DNA from: Bacteroidota bacterium
GTDB taxonomy: Bacteria; Bacteroidota; Bacteroidia; Chitinophagales; UBA10324
Direction of reading: 5' to 3'
Length of the DNA stretch: 64,000 bases
Assembly (NCBI GenBank): GCA_014190575.1
Contig: BJGQ01000003.1
Coordinates: 62,001 to 126,000, forward strand
Shown: piece after piece, positions 17,404 to 26,667 of the stretch
Position numbering within the stretch: position 1 is the stretch's first letter
How the letters are laid out: every line of letters starts with the position of its first letter
Notes under the pieces: model-generated
Told to the model about the DNA's origin: nothing
The model's database searches: none
Seen by the model: only the letters and a program-made list of their open reading frames with translations
Made by a program: the position numbers and the translations under genes

Positions 17404-18291
17404 TTAAAACTGCAAATTCATGTTCATCACCATTCCGCCTTTTGATGGCATGAGGCCAACATCAAGTTTTGTTTTTTTAGTTCGGTGGTAATCGCGGTTG
17501 TGGTGCAGTTCCGGAATTAGCCATCCACTAAGTACGCCTAATGCATAACCTGTAATAACATCGGTGGGATAATGCTTTCCACCTTTCACACGGAAGTATG
17601 CTTCAACAGCAGGTATTGTAATGGCGAATGCCCAGATTCCTGTTTTAACTCCCGGTTTCAAGTAAGGATGAAAATCGGAAATAACTTTTGCGAATAAAAA
17701 AGATGCAGCAGCAGTTTGCGAAGTGTGCCCGGAATAAAATGATTGCCGCGATTCTTTATCAGTTCTTATAGTAACTGGAAGATTGGTATTATACACATAC
17801 GGTCTTGTGCGATTCACTGTACTTTTTACAATGTAAGTGGTTCCGTAATTGAAAGCAAAAGTTTCAGCAGTCATGATTAACAACGATTTAAAATCATGAC
17901 CTGTATGGTGTTCTGATAAAAATAATACAGGTAAAAAAGAAATACCTATTAGCATGTAATCACTGGCCGATGCTATTCCAGGTTTCCAATAGCCGGTGGC
18001 AACGCGATCAAATGAATTAATTGTGTTTTTATCAAGGCCAACTAATTGCACCTCGGTAAATGGTTTTGTTTTATCACTTGCCTGCATTAAAAATCCGGCG
18101 GTTAAAACCGCGGTTGATGAAAGCAACAACGGTAATTCTAATTTCAGTGCGTGATTGTAGGGTTGGCCTATCAGGTGTTGACCACCATGACAAACTGCAC
18201 AGTATTCGAATGTAGAATCTTTCGGCAGCCATTGTGCATGTGCAGATCCGCAATAAATCAGTATATAAAAAAACAGAAAAGCGCTTCTCAT
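17404..18291 (-). CDS. PAP2-family membrane-associated phosphatase
   Basis: A 295-residue exported phosphatase with a signal peptide ending AHAQ. The three PAP2 motifs are present in order: KSTVNRTRPY (KX6RP), FYSGHTS (PSGH-type) and RVKGGKHYPTDV (SRX5HX3D), which supply the His/Arg active site. Such enzymes act on lipid or sugar-lipid phosphates at the outer face of the inner membrane or in the periplasm. Oddly, the mature N-terminus carries CAVCH (residues 31-35), which fits the c-type haem motif CxxCH. Confidence 0.85.
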   Translation of the reverse strand: MRSAFLFFYILIYCGSAHAQWLPKDSTFEYCAVCHGGQHLIGQPYNHALKLELPLLLSSTAVLTAGFLMQASDKTKPFTEVQLVGLDKNTINSFDRVATGYWKPGIASASDYMLIGISFLPVLFLSEHHTGHDFKSLLIMTAETFAFNYGTTYIVKSTVNRTRPYVYNTNLPVTIRTDKESRQSFYSGHTSQTAAASFLFAKVISDFHPYLKPGVKTGIWAFAITIPAVEAYFRVKGGKHYPTDVITGYALGVLSGWLIPELHHNRDYHRTKKTKLDVGLMPSKGGMVMNMNLQF

Positions 18292-18390
18292 TTTCTTGCC
18301 AATTATTGTATTTGATGAGCTAAATTATTAGTAATGATTGCTATGTTTTTTGTTTTCTAAAAACAACAGTAAGTGCATAAATTAATATTT

Positions 18391-18645
18391 CTAAAACTTA
18401 AAATAAACAAACAGCCGGCCGAAATTTTTGCTGTCGTTTTCTATGCGATGATAAAGCGGCTTTATATGAGGTAGTTGTAAGAACCTTTGCACTTTTTTTT
18501 TCAGTTGACCACTTCCTTTGCCGGGAATGATTTCAACCTCTTTTATTTTTTTATCTATTGCATCTTCAAATGCCTGTAATAAAGCTTTGTCAATTGCCTT
18601 ACTGTTGTTATAAATATCGTGCAAGTCAATTTTTATTCTCCCCAT
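18391..18645 (-). CDS. Small Smr-domain protein
   Basis: An 84-residue stand-alone Smr domain. IDLHD lies at residues 5-9, and the glycine-rich loop PGKGSGQLKKKV follows at about 41-52, as in the C-terminal domain of MutS2, which nicks or binds branched DNA and, in other cases, RNA. The canonical HGKG is PGKG here, so the second His is missing and nuclease activity is uncertain. It follows the rhodanese-thioredoxin gene by 13 bases and is probably co-transcribed with it. Confidence 0.75.
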   Translation of the reverse strand: MGRIKIDLHDIYNNSKAIDKALLQAFEDAIDKKIKEVEIIPGKGSGQLKKKVQRFLQLPHIKPLYHRIENDSKNFGRLFVYFKF

Positions 18646-18658
18646 TTTTATTAAATAA

Positions 18659-19411
18659 TTAAAGAGATTTATTAAAAGTAGCGGTCATTTCTTCTTTCGG
18701 AGCTAATCCTGTTTTACGATAAACTTCTTTTCCATCCTTCAATAAAATATAAGTCGGCACACTTACTACTTTATAATTTTCTGCAAGGGATTTATTTGCA
18801 TCAGCATCCAATGTTTGAAAAATAATTTTCCCTTCAAAATCTTTTTTCAGTTCATCAATCACTGGAATCATTTTTTTACAAGGGATGCACCATTGCGTAT
18901 GAAAATCGAGCAACACTAATTTATTTTTTGCAACAAGTGATTGAATTTGTTCAATAGTGAAAGTCTCAGCTTTTGTTGTCGGAGCATTTGCATCTTTTAC
19001 AATTTTAAATCCTGCATTCATCCATCCATTGTATCCACCCTGCAGATTGTAAATTTTTGTAAACCCCATCTGACTCATTTGCTCCGCAGCTTTCGCGCTT
19101 CGGCTTCCGGCGGCACAGTAAACAAATACAGGTTGGTCTTTACGGATCATACCTACTTTCTTTTGAAAATCGTCGTCATAAAAATTAATAGTGGATGCAT
19201 TTGCCAAATGACCGTTTGCTATTTCTTCAGGAGTTCGAACATCTAATACAACACCTTCAGGATTTTTTGTAATTAGATCCTGAAAAATTTTTGTATCAAC
19301 ATTTTCAACAACCGGTTTATCAGAATTTTGTGTTGAAGCATTTTGCTGGCCATTACTGCATCCGCTGAATAGAATAAAAAGCGAAAAGAAAGGAATAATT
19401 ATTTTTTTCAT
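18659..19411 (-). CDS. Lipoprotein with rhodanese and thioredoxin domains fused
   Basis: A 250-residue lipoprotein with lipobox LFSGC near residue 19. Residues about 35-135 are a rhodanese domain with the active-site loop VYCAAGSRSAKAA, so the catalytic Cys is present. Residues about 145-250 are a thioredoxin fold with WCIPCKK (CxxC) and the cis-proline segment VVSVPTYI. The fusion places a sulfur-transferase and a thiol-disulfide reductase on one membrane-anchored chain in the envelope. The physiological partner is unknown. It lies between the Smr gene and two redox-type lipoprotein genes. Confidence 0.88.
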   Translation of the reverse strand: MKKIIIPFFSLFILFSGCSNGQQNASTQNSDKPVVENVDTKIFQDLITKNPEGVVLDVRTPEEIANGHLANASTINFYDDDFQKKVGMIRKDQPVFVYCAAGSRSAKAAEQMSQMGFTKIYNLQGGYNGWMNAGFKIVKDANAPTTKAETFTIEQIQSLVAKNKLVLLDFHTQWCIPCKKMIPVIDELKKDFEGKIIFQTLDADANKSLAENYKVVSVPTYILLKDGKEVYRKTGLAPKEEMTATFNKSL

Positions 19412-19458
19412 TAAAACTTATTTAAGTGCAAATAGAAACTAAAATTTATTATCACTTC

Positions 19459-19472
19459 GTAACAATTGTTAC
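19459..19472. promoter_or_regulatory. 14-bp perfect palindrome upstream of the rhodanese-thioredoxin gene
   Basis: GTAACAATTGTTAC is its own reverse complement. It overlaps the stop codon of the cytochrome c'-like gene and sits about 48 bases before the start of the rhodanese-thioredoxin gene. Its form suits a dimeric regulator, but no regulator gene is adjacent. Confidence 0.35.
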
Positions 19473-19930
19473 AATGGGATATACATTTTTTTAATTACTA
19501 CCAATGGCCCCGGACAATAATGTTCGTGACAACTCTGGCATTTTGAAACAACAGTATTGAAGGCAATCTTCTGACTTTCAGGATAACGATGATATAAATC
19601 TTTTACTGCTGCTAAATATTCATCGGCGCGCGAATCAAACTCATTGTCAACCATTGTAGAATCAGTAGGCTTTGCAGTATGAATAGTGTTTAAGAATTCC
19701 GGCATTTCTCCACTCATTTTTCCGGCAATTGCTGCATCGCGTATGCTGTTAATGTGCCCCTGCATTTGCCGCATCAGTTCAGCCAACTCACTCTGACCAT
19801 TCGGATTCATGCTGCATGTTTTCAGCGAATCACTTTTTGTCGGTTCGTCATTTACACTTTCTTTTTTGTTCTCATTGCAGGCAATAAAAACAAACAACAA
19901 TAAAAGGAGCGATAGAATTTTATTCGCCAT
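19469..19930 (-). CDS. Cytochrome c'-like lipoprotein
   Basis: A 153-residue lipoprotein with lipobox VFIAC near residue 18. The body is helical (ELAELMRQMQGHINSIRDAAIAGK), and the haem-binding motif CQSCHEHY lies near the C-terminus after a Lys, a layout typical of cytochrome c' and similar four-helix cytochromes. It probably binds one c-type haem in the envelope. Its start overlaps the preceding DUF4920 gene by 11 bases (19920-19930), so the two are translated together. Confidence 0.7.
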   Translation of the reverse strand: MANKILSLLLLLFVFIACNENKKESVNDEPTKSDSLKTCSMNPNGQSELAELMRQMQGHINSIRDAAIAGKMSGEMPEFLNTIHTAKPTDSTMVDNEFDSRADEYLAAVKDLYHRYPESQKIAFNTVVSKCQSCHEHYCPGPLVVIKKMYIPL

Positions 19931-20414
19931 CTTTCAGCAATACACCGTGTGCTTCAAATGATAAATCAATTTCGGGCTCAGTAATTTTTGCAATTTCATC
20001 TTCTGATTTTCCGCCGTCATGTGCATAATGTTTCAGCATTTCAACTGTGGTGGTATCATAAAATGCTTTGCCTTCGATTATCACCTCTTTGCCAGAACAA
20101 TCCTTTGGCATAAAAAAACCATAATCTTTAAATCGAACACGCATTGATTTATCGCCAACTGGAATAGTCATCCAACAACCTTTCTTCTGACAAACTTCAT
20201 TCACCTTCGCATGTAATTTTACATTGAGCGAATCATGACCTGCAAGTTTTGCTGTAAGTTCTGCTGCTTCAACTGAGTTGTCGGCAGTAATGGTATCGCC
20301 ATAAGAACTCCACTTGGCGACCGCTGTTGCATCTGCATTTTCTTTTGATGAATTACTGCAAGCAAAAACAAAACATAAAAGTGCAAGTGATAATGGAATG
20401 AAAATTTTCTTCAT
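19920..20414 (-). CDS. DUF4920 lipoprotein
   Basis: A 164-residue lipoprotein with lipobox VFAC. The central segment KVNEVCQKKGCWMTIP followed by MRVRFKDYGFFMPKDCSGKEV is the hallmark of DUF4920, a Bacteroidota family with an OB-like fold and paired cysteines. The function is unknown. Metal or thiol chemistry is suggested by the conserved CxxxGCWM. It is first in a likely run of DUF4920, cytochrome c'-like, rhodanese-thioredoxin and Smr genes. Confidence 0.8.
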   Translation of the reverse strand: MKKIFIPLSLALLCFVFACSNSSKENADATAVAKWSSYGDTITADNSVEAAELTAKLAGHDSLNVKLHAKVNEVCQKKGCWMTIPVGDKSMRVRFKDYGFFMPKDCSGKEVIIEGKAFYDTTTVEMLKHYAHDGGKSEDEIAKITEPEIDLSFEAHGVLLKDGE

Positions 20415-20485
20415 GAAATTTTATTTGTTATGCTGGCAAAAATAGGTGTGGAGTTGAGAATCAGAAATGATTCTGGTTAACAACT

Positions 20486-21040
20486 TTATTTGACACGAAT
20501 CAAATCATAAAATGAAATATCATTTTTTATATCCAGAAATTTTTGAACATCGGTATCAGCAATATACCACCCTGTATCGCTATCTCTTTGAATGGCAATT
20601 TTCAATTTGAACAATTGTTCAGTGATGGCAGGGAAATGTTTCAGCCCTTCAACATCCAGAATTTGTCCTCTGAAAAAATGATTGAAGAACCGGAACTTAC
20701 CTGCGTTGGAATATGCAATAACTGTAGGGTCGTAATCCACTTTTATAAAACCTATTTTAGATATATCATTTTCCGGAACATCATAATAGGAATTTGTGCT
20801 GATGATTTTTTTCATCGCATCGCGATACTTGAATTGATTGGTTACATTATGTTTCCCCCAATGAATGAATAATTTTCCATTAGGAATAATTGCACGACCT
20901 GAATAATCTTTTGAATGAATAAAAAGCGAAACATAAAAACTCTGTTTGGTGGAATATCCCGAGAGTACATGTTCTTCAAAACTTAAATCCTGAGTTGTGG
21001 AATTAATTGTAAATAATGAAATAAGAATTCCCCAAAACAT
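20486..21040 (-). CDS. Hypothetical exported protein
   Basis: A 184-residue protein with a short hydrophobic N-terminus (MFWGILISLFTI) that may be a signal peptide. The rest is mixed alpha/beta with many Phe, Tyr and Lys residues. It has no cysteine after the leader and no motif I recognise. It starts 6 bases after the next gene upstream (21047-21460), so the two are likely an operon. Confidence 0.6.
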   Translation of the reverse strand: MFWGILISLFTINSTTQDLSFEEHVLSGYSTKQSFYVSLFIHSKDYSGRAIIPNGKLFIHWGKHNVTNQFKYRDAMKKIISTNSYYDVPENDISKIGFIKVDYDPTVIAYSNAGKFRFFNHFFRGQILDVEGLKHFPAITEQLFKLKIAIQRDSDTGWYIADTDVQKFLDIKNDISFYDLIRVK

Positions 21041-21046
21041 TTTGTT

Positions 21047-21460
21047 CTAATTAAATGGCTTTCTCTTCCAGTACCATTCACCATTCTGAACTTTTTCTTC
21101 CAATTGATTCCAGTAATCAGGTGAAACAACTTTTCCATCATCGGTTCGCAATGCTCGAGTATAAATAGCCATCACAGGATTGAAGGTTACATCCGTTACA
21201 CCAATAATTAATAATGAAGGTGGCGGAGGTGTTTCAACTTTTGGTGCCGCAACCGAATCAGAACTATCAACTGGAGCGGAAGCAGGTTTTGCTGCAACTT
21301 TTGGTGGTGGCATGCATCCAATTACAACTGTATATCCATTGTGTTCCAATATTTTTTTCAGAAACTCAGCGCGCTCGGCTGAAATATTTTTCTCCACCAA
21401 ACCACAACGGGTCCCGTTTATTTCTTCTATTGTGTGCTGATTAGAAGCTATGAAAGACAT
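21047..21460 (-). CDS. Hypothetical protein with Pro/Ala-rich linker
   Basis: A 137-residue soluble protein. The first 50 residues form an alpha/beta unit (TRCGLVEKNISAERAEFLKKILEHNGYTVVIG), then a Pro/Ala/Val-rich linker (about 51-82), then a second small unit (SLLIIGVTDVTFNPVMAIYTRAL to WYWKR). This layout recurs in unnamed Bacteroidota proteins. No catalytic motif is evident. It lies between nuoN and the hypothetical gene 20486-21040. Confidence 0.65.
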   Translation of the reverse strand: MSFIASNQHTIEEINGTRCGLVEKNISAERAEFLKKILEHNGYTVVIGCMPPPKVAAKPASAPVDSSDSVAAPKVETPPPPSLLIIGVTDVTFNPVMAIYTRALRTDDGKVVSPDYWNQLEEKVQNGEWYWKRKPFN

Positions 21461-21469
21461 GGTTCAAAG

Positions 21470-22876
21470 TTACTTTGCTAATTGATGTAAGAAATCATAC
21501 AACCCTCCGAAAATTCCTGTGAACAAAATGCCGATTGAACAAACAATTAATGCAATGCGTGAAAGCATTGGCGATTGAATGGATGCAAGCGGTTGTTCAT
21601 TATTTTCTGAAAACATCATGCGCACCAACCGCATGTAGTAGTACAATGAGACAACTAAATTGAGTGATGCAAAAAGCAACCACACCAATGATGCTGAATG
21701 AATGCCTGATGTGAACAGAAATAATTTTCCGAAGAAGCCCGCAGTAGGAGGAATACCTGCGAGTGAAAACAATGCAAGCATCAACACAATTGCTAATTTT
21801 TTATTTGAATTATAAAATCCTTTGTAATCATCCAGATCTTCTTTACTGGTGGCGAATAAAACTGCTTCTACCACACCTAACGCGGCGAGATTGCTGAATA
21901 GATACACCAGAATAAAATAAACCACTGATGTTGGTGCATTCACAGGGTCACCGGCTAAGCCCAATAAAATATATCCGGCTTGCGCCACAGTAGAGAAAGC
22001 CAAAAATCGTTTGATGTTTGTTTGTCGTATTGCAAATAAATTTCCAACAGTCATTGTAACGATTGACAATAGAAATAAAATTTCAATCCAAACTTCCTGC
22101 ATCATGATTACTCCATTGAAAAGAAAACGCGCCAAAGCAAAACTCACCGCGCCCTTCGATACAACTGATAAAAATGCAGTGATGGCAACAGGTGAACCTT
22201 CATACACATCGGCTGTCCATAAATGAAACGGCACCAATGAAATTTTAAATCCGAATCCTGCCATAATAAAAATCAATGCAAGCACTTCCAATCCTCCCGG
22301 GCGCAACATTTCCTGCCACGATGAAAGTGTGAGTGTTCCGGTGATTCCGTAAAAAATAGAAATACCGAACAACAACATTCCGCTGGAGAATGCTGATGAT
22401 AAAATCATTTTCATTCCTGCTTCCGGTGAGCGCTGTTTATCCAAATCAAAATTTGCTAATGCAGCAACAGGTATGGTTGCCATCTCCAACCCGAGATAAA
22501 AAAGTAAAATGTTGTTTGACGATAACATCAGAAACATTCCGAGCAATGCGGTTAATAGCAAAATAAAAAATTCAGGAGTGTGTTGATGATGCTTCAACCA
22601 ATTATATGATTGCATCAATACTAACAATGTTGCGAATGCGAGAATTGTTTTTTCAATATTGATAAATGAAGTTGATACAAACATTCCACCGAACAACGAA
22701 CCTGTATCGTTGCCTGTAAATCCAAGCAACACAATTAAAAAAGTCAACGCAATATTTAAATGTAACCAAGTTTCATTGTTGCGGATAATGTCAAATATTT
22801 TTATCACCAATTGCAGCAGAATAAAAACCGCTAACGCAATTTCGAATCGCAAGGGGAGCCAGTCGCTGATGTTCAT
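21470..22876 (-). CDS. nuoN: NADH-quinone oxidoreductase subunit N
   Basis: A 468-residue antiporter-like subunit of complex I with about 14 membrane segments. The conserved proton-channel stretch GFGFKISLVPFHLWTADVYEGSP (about 205-227) and the later LAFSTVAQAGYILLG are present, along with the membrane Glu (LGLEMATIPVAAL). It is the last gene of the nuoHIJKLMN run on the minus strand. Complex I couples NADH oxidation to proton export in the inner membrane. Confidence 0.95.
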   Translation of the reverse strand: MNISDWLPLRFEIALAVFILLQLVIKIFDIIRNNETWLHLNIALTFLIVLLGFTGNDTGSLFGGMFVSTSFINIEKTILAFATLLVLMQSYNWLKHHQHTPEFFILLLTALLGMFLMLSSNNILLFYLGLEMATIPVAALANFDLDKQRSPEAGMKMILSSAFSSGMLLFGISIFYGITGTLTLSSWQEMLRPGGLEVLALIFIMAGFGFKISLVPFHLWTADVYEGSPVAITAFLSVVSKGAVSFALARFLFNGVIMMQEVWIEILFLLSIVTMTVGNLFAIRQTNIKRFLAFSTVAQAGYILLGLAGDPVNAPTSVVYFILVYLFSNLAALGVVEAVLFATSKEDLDDYKGFYNSNKKLAIVLMLALFSLAGIPPTAGFFGKLFLFTSGIHSASLVWLLFASLNLVVSLYYYMRLVRMMFSENNEQPLASIQSPMLSRIALIVCSIGILFTGIFGGLYDFLHQLAK

Positions 22877-22900
22877 GTTTTTTGCGTTGCTATCGTTGGG

Positions 22901-24385
22901 TTAAGAATTTAATGTTAAAAGTTTTACTGCCATCGGTGCGGTGTCATGCGAAATCATTTGTGCGAGCCACATCGGTAATACTCCCATAATTATTATCGCC
23001 AGCATCAACATCCACGAAGCTGAACGCTCGTACCATGTTGCATCAGTTAGTGTTAAGAAATGAGAATCTTTAACCGGACCAAGCATCACTTTTGCAACTG
23101 CCTGCAAAATGTAAACCGCTGTAACAACAATAGAAGCGCATGCCAATATGGTTGCAACTTTATGAAATGTACCCGGCATTTGCCACGCACCCATGAAAAT
23201 TGTCATCTCTGATACAAATCCACTCAAACCTGGTAAGCCAAGTGAGCACAAGCCCACTATGATATAGATGCTTCCGATGAAGGGCATAATTTTCAACAAG
23301 CCACCCAACTCACGCACATCACGAGAGTGAGCGCGAGAATAAATCATACCAATAGAGCCGAAAAAAAGGGCTGTCATTAATCCATGGGAAATCATTTGGA
23401 GCACTGCACCAGTTAATGCAGTTTGATTCAGCATTCCGATTCCTAATAAAACAAATCCGCAATGACTGACTGATGAATACGCATTGATGTACTTAATATC
23501 TTTCTGCATCAGCGTGGCAAAAGCTCCATACACAATTGCAATGGTTGAAAGCAAAATAATTGCAGTGGAATAATATTGTGTTCCCTCAGGCAATAGAATC
23601 GCAGCAAAACGAATGCATCCATAACCACCTAACTTCATGCTGATGCCCGCAAGAAACATGGAACCCGCAGTTGGTGCTGATGAGTGACCATCGGGCACCC
23701 AGATATGAAACGGAAACAACGCAGTGAAAACTCCGAACCCTAAAAACATCAATGGAAAAATCAACCGTTGTGTTTCACCATCTAAATGCAACGATTGTAA
23801 AACCGTGATATCAAAACTGCCGTTGCTTTTAGAAAACAATAAAAGTGTTCCCACTAGAATTAAACTTGAACCTGCCATCAACATCAATGCAAGTTTGGTG
23901 GCGCTGTAAACTTTTCGTCCGCTTCCCCAATGAGCAATCAATAAAAATTTAGGAATAACAGATAATTCTAAAAAGAAAAACGCCATGATTAAATCCATGG
24001 AAATAAAAAATCCGATGGCGCCAAGTGTTAGCAACATCAGCATCATAAAAAATTCGCGTGGCTTTTCATCCACTTTCCATGAAACTAAAATAGCAGCAAC
24101 TGTTACCAATGAAGTCAATAGTAACATTGAAACAGAAATGCCATCAACTCCTGCATGAAAATTAATGTTCCATGTTTTAAACCATGGATAAACTATTTCA
24201 AAAAGATAAGGCGCGTTATTTCCAGCAGCTCGTTCCAACATAAATTCACGCAGCAATTCAAAACACAAAATCAATTCAGCAACTGCGCCGAAAAGAATTA
24301 CACTCTTTACTTTTTCAGCATTGATAAATACACTGATCAGCAGCGCAACAACCGGAATAATAATAAGCAGCACTAACAGGTTCAT
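22901..24385 (-). CDS. nuoM: NADH-quinone oxidoreductase subunit M
   Basis: A 494-residue antiporter-like subunit of complex I. It shows FHAGVDGISVSMLLLTSLV near the N-terminus, FFFLELSVIPKFLLI (key membrane Glu), FPFHIWVPDGHSSAPTAGS in the central discontinuous helix, and YSSVSHCGFVLLG. It is 11 bases after nuoL and 24 bases before nuoN, so it is part of the same transcript. Confidence 0.96.
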   Translation of the reverse strand: MNLLVLLIIIPVVALLISVFINAEKVKSVILFGAVAELILCFELLREFMLERAAGNNAPYLFEIVYPWFKTWNINFHAGVDGISVSMLLLTSLVTVAAILVSWKVDEKPREFFMMLMLLTLGAIGFFISMDLIMAFFFLELSVIPKFLLIAHWGSGRKVYSATKLALMLMAGSSLILVGTLLLFSKSNGSFDITVLQSLHLDGETQRLIFPLMFLGFGVFTALFPFHIWVPDGHSSAPTAGSMFLAGISMKLGGYGCIRFAAILLPEGTQYYSTAIILLSTIAIVYGAFATLMQKDIKYINAYSSVSHCGFVLLGIGMLNQTALTGAVLQMISHGLMTALFFGSIGMIYSRAHSRDVRELGGLLKIMPFIGSIYIIVGLCSLGLPGLSGFVSEMTIFMGAWQMPGTFHKVATILACASIVVTAVYILQAVAKVMLGPVKDSHFLTLTDATWYERSASWMLMLAIIIMGVLPMWLAQMISHDTAPMAVKLLTLNS

Positions 24386-24396
24386 GAATCAGATTA

Positions 24397-26340
24397 TCAA
24401 AAGTTGAAGAAAAATAAAATTGCAATTAATCCAAGTATACCAAACAAAAACGCCAAAGCATATCCCTGCACTTTACCTGATTGTAAAGGTTTTATAGTTT
24501 CAGAAAATGCTTCAGTTATAAATGCTGTAGTGTTTACTGCGCCATTCACAATGTTTTTATCAAACCACGAACTTAAAGCGCCAATAGTATTGAACAATAT
24601 TCTCTGAGTAACGAATTGATATACTTCGTCGAAATAAAATTTATGATAAGCAAAATCGTAGAGTTGAGAAATACTGCTGGAAATTTTATCTGATAAATTA
24701 TTTTTCTTCCGATAAAAAATTGTTGCAATAATTATGGCGAAAAGGGATAACCCAACAGCCATAAGTGTTATGTTGAGATGAAATTCACTTTCATAAGGTT
24801 GACCATCACTAGTAATTAAATGATGGAATGGAACAAACCCTGCGCCCACAGCACCAAGCATGAGAATGATTAATGGCAATTTCATATTCCACGAACCTTC
24901 GCTATGATGTTCGTGAGTATCATGATGGCTCACATAATCTTTATTCCAGAAAGTAAGAAAGTACAAACGGAACATGTAAAAAGAAGTAAGTCCTGCAGTA
25001 AGCCACGCGATATAAAAAATAGTTTGATTGTGTGCGAACGCAGCAGCCAAAATTTCTTCCTTACTGAAAAATCCAGAGAGTGGAGGAATACCTGCAATTG
25101 CTAAACAGGCCAACAGAAAACACAAATGAGTGATGGGCATTTTTTTTCTGAGACCGCCCATGTCTCTTACTTCATTACTATGCACATAATGAATTACTGA
25201 ACCTGCGCATAAAAACAAAAGCGCTTTGAAGAATGCGTGGGTAAACAAATGAAACATTGAAGCACTGAAACCTTCCCCATTTAAACCACCATAGGTTGAA
25301 ACTCCAAGTGATGCAAGCATGTAACCGATTTGAGAAATGGTTGAGTAAGCAAGCACGCGTTTAATATCTGTTTGTGTACACGCAATAATCGCAGCAAGAG
25401 CTGAAGAAATAATTCCGATGTATCCAATTAATTCTAATAGATGCGGAGATGAAATTGCATAGATTGGAAATAATCGGGCAACTAAATAAACTCCGGCTAC
25501 CACCATTGTAGCCGCATGTATGAGAGCGGAAACAGGAGTGGGGCCTTCCATTGCATCGGGCAACCATATGTGTAATGGAAACATGGCTGACTTTCCGGCA
25601 CCACCAATAAACACCAACGCCAATCCCCAAGTGAGTGAACTCACTCCCATGAAACCGGTGAAAGTTGCGGAGGCATAAAATGTTGTATCACTTGTAGTGA
25701 GTCGTGCAATGAGTGTTTGAATGTCGAGTGTGCCTGAATGAAACGAGAGAACTAAAATTCCAATCAGAAATCCTAAGTCAGCAAATCGTGTAACGATAAA
25801 TGCTTTTTTAGCAGCGGCTACTGCAGATGGTTTAGTAAAATAATATCCTATAAGTAAGTAGGATGATACACCAACCAATTCCCAGAAAAAATACATTTGA
25901 AAAAGATTGGAGGCTATCACCAAGCCAAGCATGGAGAATGTAAATAAATCGAGGAAAGAATAATAAACGGCAAATCGTTCTTCGCCCTTCATATAACCCA
26001 AACTATAAATGTGAACCATCAGCGAAATGAAAGTGACAACCACCAACATCATCACACTAATGGGGTCAAGAATAATTCCCATGTCAATGCTTACTCCTGG
26101 AGAAAATCGCAGCCACTCTAACTTCATAGGAATGATTGCCTGATAAAACCCATTGGTCATTCCAACCACAAAGAAATAATTGTATGCAACTGCAAGTGAT
26201 AAAATTGCAGAAGCACTTAAAACTAAAACTGAAATTGTTCCTGATAAAGTCGGTAAATATTTCTTTCCGATAAATGAAATGAACAGAAATGAGAGAAGCG
26301 GAAGAAGTGGAATTAATAAGAGTGTAGATGCATTCAACAT
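24397..26340 (-). CDS. nuoL: NADH-quinone oxidoreductase subunit L
   Basis: A 647-residue complex I subunit, the most distal pump of the membrane arm. The diagnostic motifs FFWELVGVSSYLLIGYYF, GGAGKSAMFPLHIWLPDAMEGPTPVSALIHAATMV and LAYSTISQIGYMLASLG are all present. The long C-terminal part carries the lateral helix and a His-rich loop (SHHDTHEHHSEGSW), a position where NuoL proteins vary. Confidence 0.97.
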   Translation of the reverse strand: MLNASTLLLIPLLPLLSFLFISFIGKKYLPTLSGTISVLVLSASAILSLAVAYNYFFVVGMTNGFYQAIIPMKLEWLRFSPGVSIDMGIILDPISVMMLVVVTFISLMVHIYSLGYMKGEERFAVYYSFLDLFTFSMLGLVIASNLFQMYFFWELVGVSSYLLIGYYFTKPSAVAAAKKAFIVTRFADLGFLIGILVLSFHSGTLDIQTLIARLTTSDTTFYASATFTGFMGVSSLTWGLALVFIGGAGKSAMFPLHIWLPDAMEGPTPVSALIHAATMVVAGVYLVARLFPIYAISSPHLLELIGYIGIISSALAAIIACTQTDIKRVLAYSTISQIGYMLASLGVSTYGGLNGEGFSASMFHLFTHAFFKALLFLCAGSVIHYVHSNEVRDMGGLRKKMPITHLCFLLACLAIAGIPPLSGFFSKEEILAAAFAHNQTIFYIAWLTAGLTSFYMFRLYFLTFWNKDYVSHHDTHEHHSEGSWNMKLPLIILMLGAVGAGFVPFHHLITSDGQPYESEFHLNITLMAVGLSLFAIIIATIFYRKKNNLSDKISSSISQLYDFAYHKFYFDEVYQFVTQRILFNTIGALSSWFDKNIVNGAVNTTAFITEAFSETIKPLQSGKVQGYALAFLFGILGLIAILFFFNF

Positions 26341-26352
26341 TTTTCTTTCCGT

Positions 26353-26667
26353 TTAATATTTTAATTCGTCTGCTTGTTCAGGGTCAATTGAATTTATCTT
26401 TCGGTATAGCGAAATAATTATTGCAATTGCAACTGCTGCTTCAGCTGCCGCAATGGCGATGATGAATAATGTGAAAATAACTCCATCAATATTCGGATGA
26501 AGGTATCGGTTGAATGCTACGAGATTAATGTTTACGCTATTCAGAATTAATTCTACCGACATCAACATCGTAATCATGTTTCTTCTTGTCAAAAAACCAT
26601 AAGCACCAATGAAGAATAATGCAGTACTCAGAAAAAGAATATGTGTGAGTGGTACCTGGTCAATCAT
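26353..26667 (-). CDS. nuoK: NADH-quinone oxidoreductase subunit K
   Basis: A 104-residue subunit with three membrane segments. The conserved Glu of MSVELILNSVNINLVAF lies in the second segment and AAAEAAVAIAIIISLYRK in the third. Both acidic residues needed for proton transfer are present. Its ATG overlaps the nuoJ stop as ATGA at 26664-26667. Confidence 0.96.
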   Translation of the reverse strand: MIDQVPLTHILFLSTALFFIGAYGFLTRRNMITMLMSVELILNSVNINLVAFNRYLHPNIDGVIFTLFIIAIAAAEAAVAIAIIISLYRKINSIDPEQADELKY

